Positions 46,782 to 49,411 of a stretch of 49,411 nucleotides of DNA are shown piece by piece. Source of the DNA: Rhizobium sp. ASV8 (GTDB taxonomy: Bacteria; Pseudomonadota; Alphaproteobacteria; Rhizobiales; Rhizobiaceae). The DNA is taken from contig NZ_JAELUG010000040.1 of NCBI RefSeq assembly GCF_016429255.1, forward strand, positions 1 through 49,411, written 5' to 3'. Under the pieces are notes generated by a model that did no database searches, was not told the origin of the DNA, and saw nothing but the letters and a program-made list of their open reading frames with translations. Both the position numbers and the translations under genes were made by a program. The number at the start of each line of letters is the position of its first letter. Position 1 is the stretch's first letter.

Positions 46782-46828
46782 CTCCTGTATCTTGTGGTGA
46801 TGGTGGCTGCAAACACTAAATATAGTAT
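46782..46828 (-). promoter_or_regulatory. Pair of NrdR boxes in front of nrdJ
   Basis: acactaaatatagtat (46813-46828) fits the NrdR consensus acaCwAtATaTwGtgt at about 14 of 16 positions. A weaker copy lies at 46782-46797 (ccacaagatacaggag on the minus strand). The starts are exactly 31 bases apart, three helical turns, the usual spacing of paired NrdR boxes. Distance to the nrdJ start is about 130-180 bases, suitable for a promoter-overlapping repressor site. Confidence 0.65.
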
Positions 46829-47058
46829 TAACAGCTTATTGCCGCCAGTCCCCGCATCCAATTTTTCGGCAGCATCGACATCGGCACAAAAATCCCCGCG
46901 GCGTGCACTGCTGAGAGTGTATCGCCCTGAATCCAAATCCGATTTCAAAGTGAGAACCAGCCCTCGTAAAACCGCCTGGTTCAGTCGCCGCCGCAACGTC
47001 GTCCATTAACTTTGAAAGACATGAGTCCGTCAAGGGGTGGTTTGAGACGGATTGTTAA

Positions 47059-47074
47059 CCACAATATCTTGTGG
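47059..47074. promoter_or_regulatory. NrdR-box-like palindrome, distal
   Basis: ccacaatatcttgtgg has perfect 6-base arms (ccacaa/ttgtgg) around tatc and matches the NrdR consensus at about 13 of 16 positions. It lies 410 bases before the nrdJ start without a partner at 31 bases. It may be a second operator or belong to an unseen promoter. Confidence 0.45.
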
Positions 47075-47309
47075 GCTTACCTGTGGAAATTGGGGAAACG
47101 TCAGGAGGGTAAAAGATTCAACGGCTTGAGGGGAGATGCTCGCCCTTGTTGCGACGACTGATGATGGGAAAGGCATCATCGCAGGAGTCAAAAACGACAA
47201 AATTGTGACCGTGGCCTTGAAGCCATTGGCAGCGAGGCAAAAGCATGCCGTCGTGCTTTATGATTCGTGCGGAACGCCTTGAATCCCACGCATTCTCGTT
47301 GTTCGGGAC

Positions 47310-47325
47310 CCACTAAATATAGTGG
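47310..47325. promoter_or_regulatory. NrdR-box-like palindrome overlapping the gpt terminator
   Basis: ccactaaatatagtgg shares thirteen bases (cactaaatatagt) with the proximal nrdJ box. Its right arm is also the left arm of the terminator hairpin 47322-47341, so the match could be coincidence of the terminator sequence. Confidence 0.3.
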
Positions 47326-47341
47326 GCGCCGCAGCGCCCAC
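47318..47341 (-). terminator. Intrinsic terminator after gpt
   Basis: gtgggcgc (47322-47329) pairs perfectly with gcgcccac (47334-47341) around cgca. On the minus strand it is followed by tatattta. Perfect GC-rich 8-bp stem with a T-rich tail, 77 bases after the gpt stop codon. Confidence 0.6.
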
Positions 47342-47417
47342 CTCTATTATGACTGTTTCAGTTTGCTTTGACGCCCTGGATGGAATCAGCAGTGATTCGC
47401 GGCGAAACCGCTGTGGC

Positions 47418-47915
47418 TCAGCCGCGATGACCCTTGGCGATCGGCTCCTGATAGGTGAAGCCCATGTCCCAGGGGAAGTAGATCCAGGTGTCCTGGCTGA
47501 CCTCAGTGATGAAGGTGTCGATTGTGGGAACGCCGGTCGGCTTGGCATAGACGCAGGCGAAATGCGCCTTTGGCAGCATGGCGCGAACTTCGAGCGCCGT
47601 TTTGCCCGTGTCGGTGAGGTCATCGACCACAAGCACGCCTTCGCCGCCATCGGCGGACAGTTCCGGGGCGATGCCCTTGAGCAGGTTCATCTGACCTTGC
47701 TCCGAATAGTCGTGGTAGGAGGCGATGCAGACGGTATCGATCAGGCGGATGTTGAGCTCGCGCGAGATAATGGCGGCCGGCACGAGGCCGCCGCGGGTGA
47801 TACAGACGATTGCCTTGAATTCGCGATTGAGGCCGGCAAGCCGCCAGGCAAGTGCGCGGGCATCGCGATGGAACTGATCCCAGGATACGGGAAAGGCTTT
47901 ATCGGGGAGGGACAT
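47418..47915 (-). CDS. gpt: Xanthine phosphoribosyltransferase
   Basis: 165-residue purine salvage enzyme that joins xanthine or guanine to PRPP. The PRPP-binding motif [14 protein letters not shown] is at residues 94-107, and [14 protein letters not shown] near residue 37 and [13 protein letters not shown] around 67 agree with the Gpt family. Length is like E. coli Gpt (152 residues) with a short extension. ATG at 47913-47915. It lies alone between the terminator and the UspA gene. Confidence 0.95.
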   Translation of the reverse strand: MSLPDKAFPVSWDQFHRDARALAWRLAGLNREFKAIVCITRGGLVPAAIISRELNIRLIDTVCIASYHDYSEQGQMNLLKGIAPELSADGGEGVLVVDDLTDTGKTALEVRAMLPKAHFACVYAKPTGVPTIDTFITEVSQDTWIYFPWDMGFTYQEPIAKGHRG

Positions 47916-48229
47916 GGTTACAGGCTCCGGGGCATGGAATGACGACGCACCGGCGCGCCGGCGACCCTGAGCAGACCCCGCGGCGGGCGCGGACCATGAA
48001 CCAAATCCGGAACGCGATTCGCTGCTATCGACTTGAACAGGATCGCATCAGGGAAAAGCACCGGCTTTTCGGGATCATGTTCCATGGACCGCGCGAACGG
48101 TTCCCTGGCGGGAATTCTGTCATCGGTCGCTGCTTTCTGCTGGATTTACCGTCAAAAGGCAATAGCAGCGGGGCAACGGGGTGGTGCAGATTCCCGCCGG
48201 AATCTCATGATTTCCACGTCTTTGAGCGA
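47916..48229. other. Intergenic region between uspA-like gene and gpt
   Basis: 314 bases, GC-rich. It must carry the gpt promoter (minus strand) and the 3' end of the universal stress protein transcript. I see no convincing promoter, hairpin or small gene; long open frames here are on the strand opposite to the genes. Confidence 0.5.
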
Positions 48230-49075
48230 TCAGCGCGCCAGAAGCGTCATTGCCGTCATGGATTGCAGCAAGGTACGCGTCGTGCCGCCGAAGATCATCT
48301 GCCAGAGCCAGGAATGGGTATATGCGCCCATGACCAGAAGATCGATGCTATCATCGGCAAGACGGTTTTCGATCACTTGCGATGGTGTCGACTTGCCGGA
48401 GCAGGCGGCCGTTTCGAATTTGGCGCGGACACCGTGACGCGTGAGGGCTGCCGCGATCTGAACGCCGCTTTCCTTCGACGGATGCGTTTCCTTCTCGGAC
48501 GTGCTGACCGAGAGTATCTCGACGGAATCGGCAGCTTTCAGGAAGGGCAGCGCATCGAAGGTGGCGCGCGCCGCCTCCTTCGAGCCGTTCCAGGCGATCA
48601 GCACACGGCGGATCGGCTTCGGTTCCTTCAGAATATAGGGGATCAGCAACACCGGTCGGCCGCTGTCGAACAGGAACGTCTCGACATCGACCTGGGTATC
48701 GGAATATTTCGATGGATCGGGTTGCACGGCCAGCAGCAGATCGGCGCTGCGGGCTGTTTCGACCAAGGGCTCGGTGCCGTAACCAACGGTGCTGGCGAAG
48801 CTGTGCCATTCATAGTCGACGCCGGCATTCTCCATCTTGGTGCGGAATAGTCGCTCGATCTCGATCGCCTGATTGTGAACGACATCCTGAAGCGCCTGCA
48901 CGGCCACGGGGTCCGGGATTTCCATCGGTGCCACAAGTGGCACGGTCGAGATGACTTCCGCATGCAGGCCGACAAGATGGGAGCCGTGCTCCTTGGCGAA
49001 GGCGGCCGCAAAGTCGGCGGCGACCCGCGTGTTGTCGGGATTGTCGAGGACGGTCACAATGGTTTTATAGGACAT
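48230..49075 (-). CDS. Tandem universal stress protein (UspA family)
   Basis: 281-residue cytoplasmic protein made of two UspA-like halves. The first half begins MSYKTIVTVLDNPDNTRVAADFAAAFA; the second begins at about residue 155 (IRRVLIAWNGSKEAARATFDAL) and ends with MGAYTHSWLWQMIFGGTTRTLL, which fits the Gx2Gx9G(S/T) ATP-binding signature only loosely, since one glycine position is Thr/His. Start ATG 49073-49075, with gggagatc upstream. Role in stress resistance is known for the family; signal here unknown. Confidence 0.92.
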   Translation of the reverse strand: MSYKTIVTVLDNPDNTRVAADFAAAFAKEHGSHLVGLHAEVISTVPLVAPMEIPDPVAVQALQDVVHNQAIEIERLFRTKMENAGVDYEWHSFASTVGYGTEPLVETARSADLLLAVQPDPSKYSDTQVDVETFLFDSGRPVLLIPYILKEPKPIRRVLIAWNGSKEAARATFDALPFLKAADSVEILSVSTSEKETHPSKESGVQIAAALTRHGVRAKFETAACSGKSTPSQVIENRLADDSIDLLVMGAYTHSWLWQMIFGGTTRTLLQSMTAMTLLAR

Positions 49076-49190
49076 GACGTGATCTCCCACGCGGAAGGGT
49101 TGGATCGCTACATTATATCAGCATTCCGCTTCAGAATAATGCGCCGTGATCGTTTCGGTTCCCCAACAAAATGCACGCCGTCGTTGAACG

Positions 49191-49411
49191 TTACGCTTCA
49201 GCGGACTGATTTTCCTTGGCTTTCGACTGTCGGATGGTTTCGATCATCGCGCGCACTTCGGCTGCGACATTTTCAACCAACTCAGCCGAGCGGCCTCTCA
49301 CGACGATCTCCGTCGAGAAGAACTGGCCGACATAGCGGGGATAGGAGCCGATGCTGGTATCCGGATGGGCCTTCTGGATGAGGCCGAGCGGTGTGCCGAT
49401 TTCGCCTTCGC
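49191..49411 (-). CDS. CinA/MoaB-like molybdopterin-binding-domain protein, C-terminal fragment
   Basis: 73 residues visible before the window edge cuts the gene. The end reads EGEIGTPLGLIQKAHPDTSIGSYPRYVGQFFSTEIVVRG-type sequence (shown here in parts: GEIGTPLGLIQKAHPD and IGSYPRYVGQFFSTEIVVRG) and closes with a Lys/Glu-rich tail, stop TAA at 49191-49193. This is the C terminus of the short competence/damage-inducible-protein-A family (COG1058). The name does not prove a role in competence; many members act on NMN or ADP-ribose. The N-terminal domain is outside the window. Confidence 0.8.
   Translation of the reverse strand, partial: EGEIGTPLGLIQKAHPDTSIGSYPRYVGQFFSTEIVVRGRSAELVENVAAEVRAMIETIRQSKAKENQSAEA

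Larger units (their letters stand above)
46650..47417. other. nrdJ upstream region, 768 bases
   Basis: No gene I can support. It contains four palindromes of NrdR-box type (46782, 46813, 47059, 47310) and the terminator of gpt (47322-47341), listed separately. I looked for a cobalamin riboswitch (B12 box rGYCACTG) and did not find one. A half CtrA-like TTAACC occurs at 47055-47060, next to the third palindrome. Short reading frames on both strands lack ribosome sites. Confidence 0.6.

Noticed and set aside
46764..47033. Small frames of 65-84 codons on both strands before nrdJ
   Set aside because: They overlap one another and the NrdR-type sites, have no ribosome site and no recognisable sequence.
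46650..47417. Cobalamin riboswitch before nrdJ
   Set aside because: No B12 box or typical multi-stem fold could be found; class II reductases normally are not repressed by B12.
47852..48850. A 332-codon plus-strand frame opposite uspA-like gene
   Set aside because: Antisense shadow; runs through a non-coding gap and a conserved UspA gene.

Overview
The window is a stretch of an alphaproteobacterial chromosome, most likely from the Rhizobium/Agrobacterium group. The evidence is the fused tuf-S10-spc-alpha ribosomal-protein cluster with secY-adk-rpsM-rpsK-rpoA-rplQ order, a class II (B12-dependent) ribonucleotide reductase as a long single polypeptide, a rhizobial-style palindromic repeat, GC-rich codon use, and several small proteins of rhizobial character. 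No insertion sequence, CRISPR array, tRNA or rRNA gene was seen.

Layout. 1-226: end of tuf (EF-Tu). 538-15103: 27 genes, all on the plus strand, for ribosomal proteins, SecY, adenylate kinase and the RNA polymerase alpha subunit. Hairpins or intrinsic-terminator-like structures lie at tuf/rpsJ, rpsQ/rplN, rplR/rpsE, rplO/secY, rpsM/rpsK and after rplQ, suggesting the cluster is split into several regulated segments. 15.2-23.7 kb is accessory: a DUF2809 membrane protein, an APH-type phosphotransferase, a DinB/TetR divergent pair sharing an operator-like palindrome, a MarR-controlled AaeXAB-like efflux operon, and the MsrPQ periplasmic methionine sulfoxide repair pair. 24.0-29.3 kb: ilvD, an LprI-like secreted protein, an HtrA/DegQ periplasmic protease translationally coupled to rarA.

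29.3-32.8 kb (minus strand): a DUF1883 protein, two small rhizobial-type proteins, a DHDPS-family protein that lacks the Schiff-base lysine and other catalytic residues, a small membrane protein just upstream of it, and a PanE/ApbA-like reductase.

33.0-39.4 kb (plus strand) is the most unusual part: a SARP/BTAD-type regulator with TPRs, followed by a tightly overlapping four-gene membrane operon. Its products are a four-TM coiled-coil protein, a single-TM protein with a vWA-like fold, a MotA/TolQ/ZorA-like four-TM protein with a coiled-coil tail, and a MotB/ZorB-like protein with one TM helix and an OmpA peptidoglycan-binding domain. This looks like an ion-driven stator complex that is neither flagellar nor Tol/Exb, and it lacks the Zorya effector genes.

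39.4-49.4 kb (minus strand): an ABC-F ATPase, an acyltransferase-3 membrane protein, nrdJ with a pair of NrdR-box-like sites 31 bp apart in its promoter region plus two more similar palindromes further upstream, gpt (xanthine phosphoribosyltransferase), a tandem universal stress protein, and the C-terminal end of a CinA/MoaB-like molybdopterin-binding-domain protein cut by the window edge.
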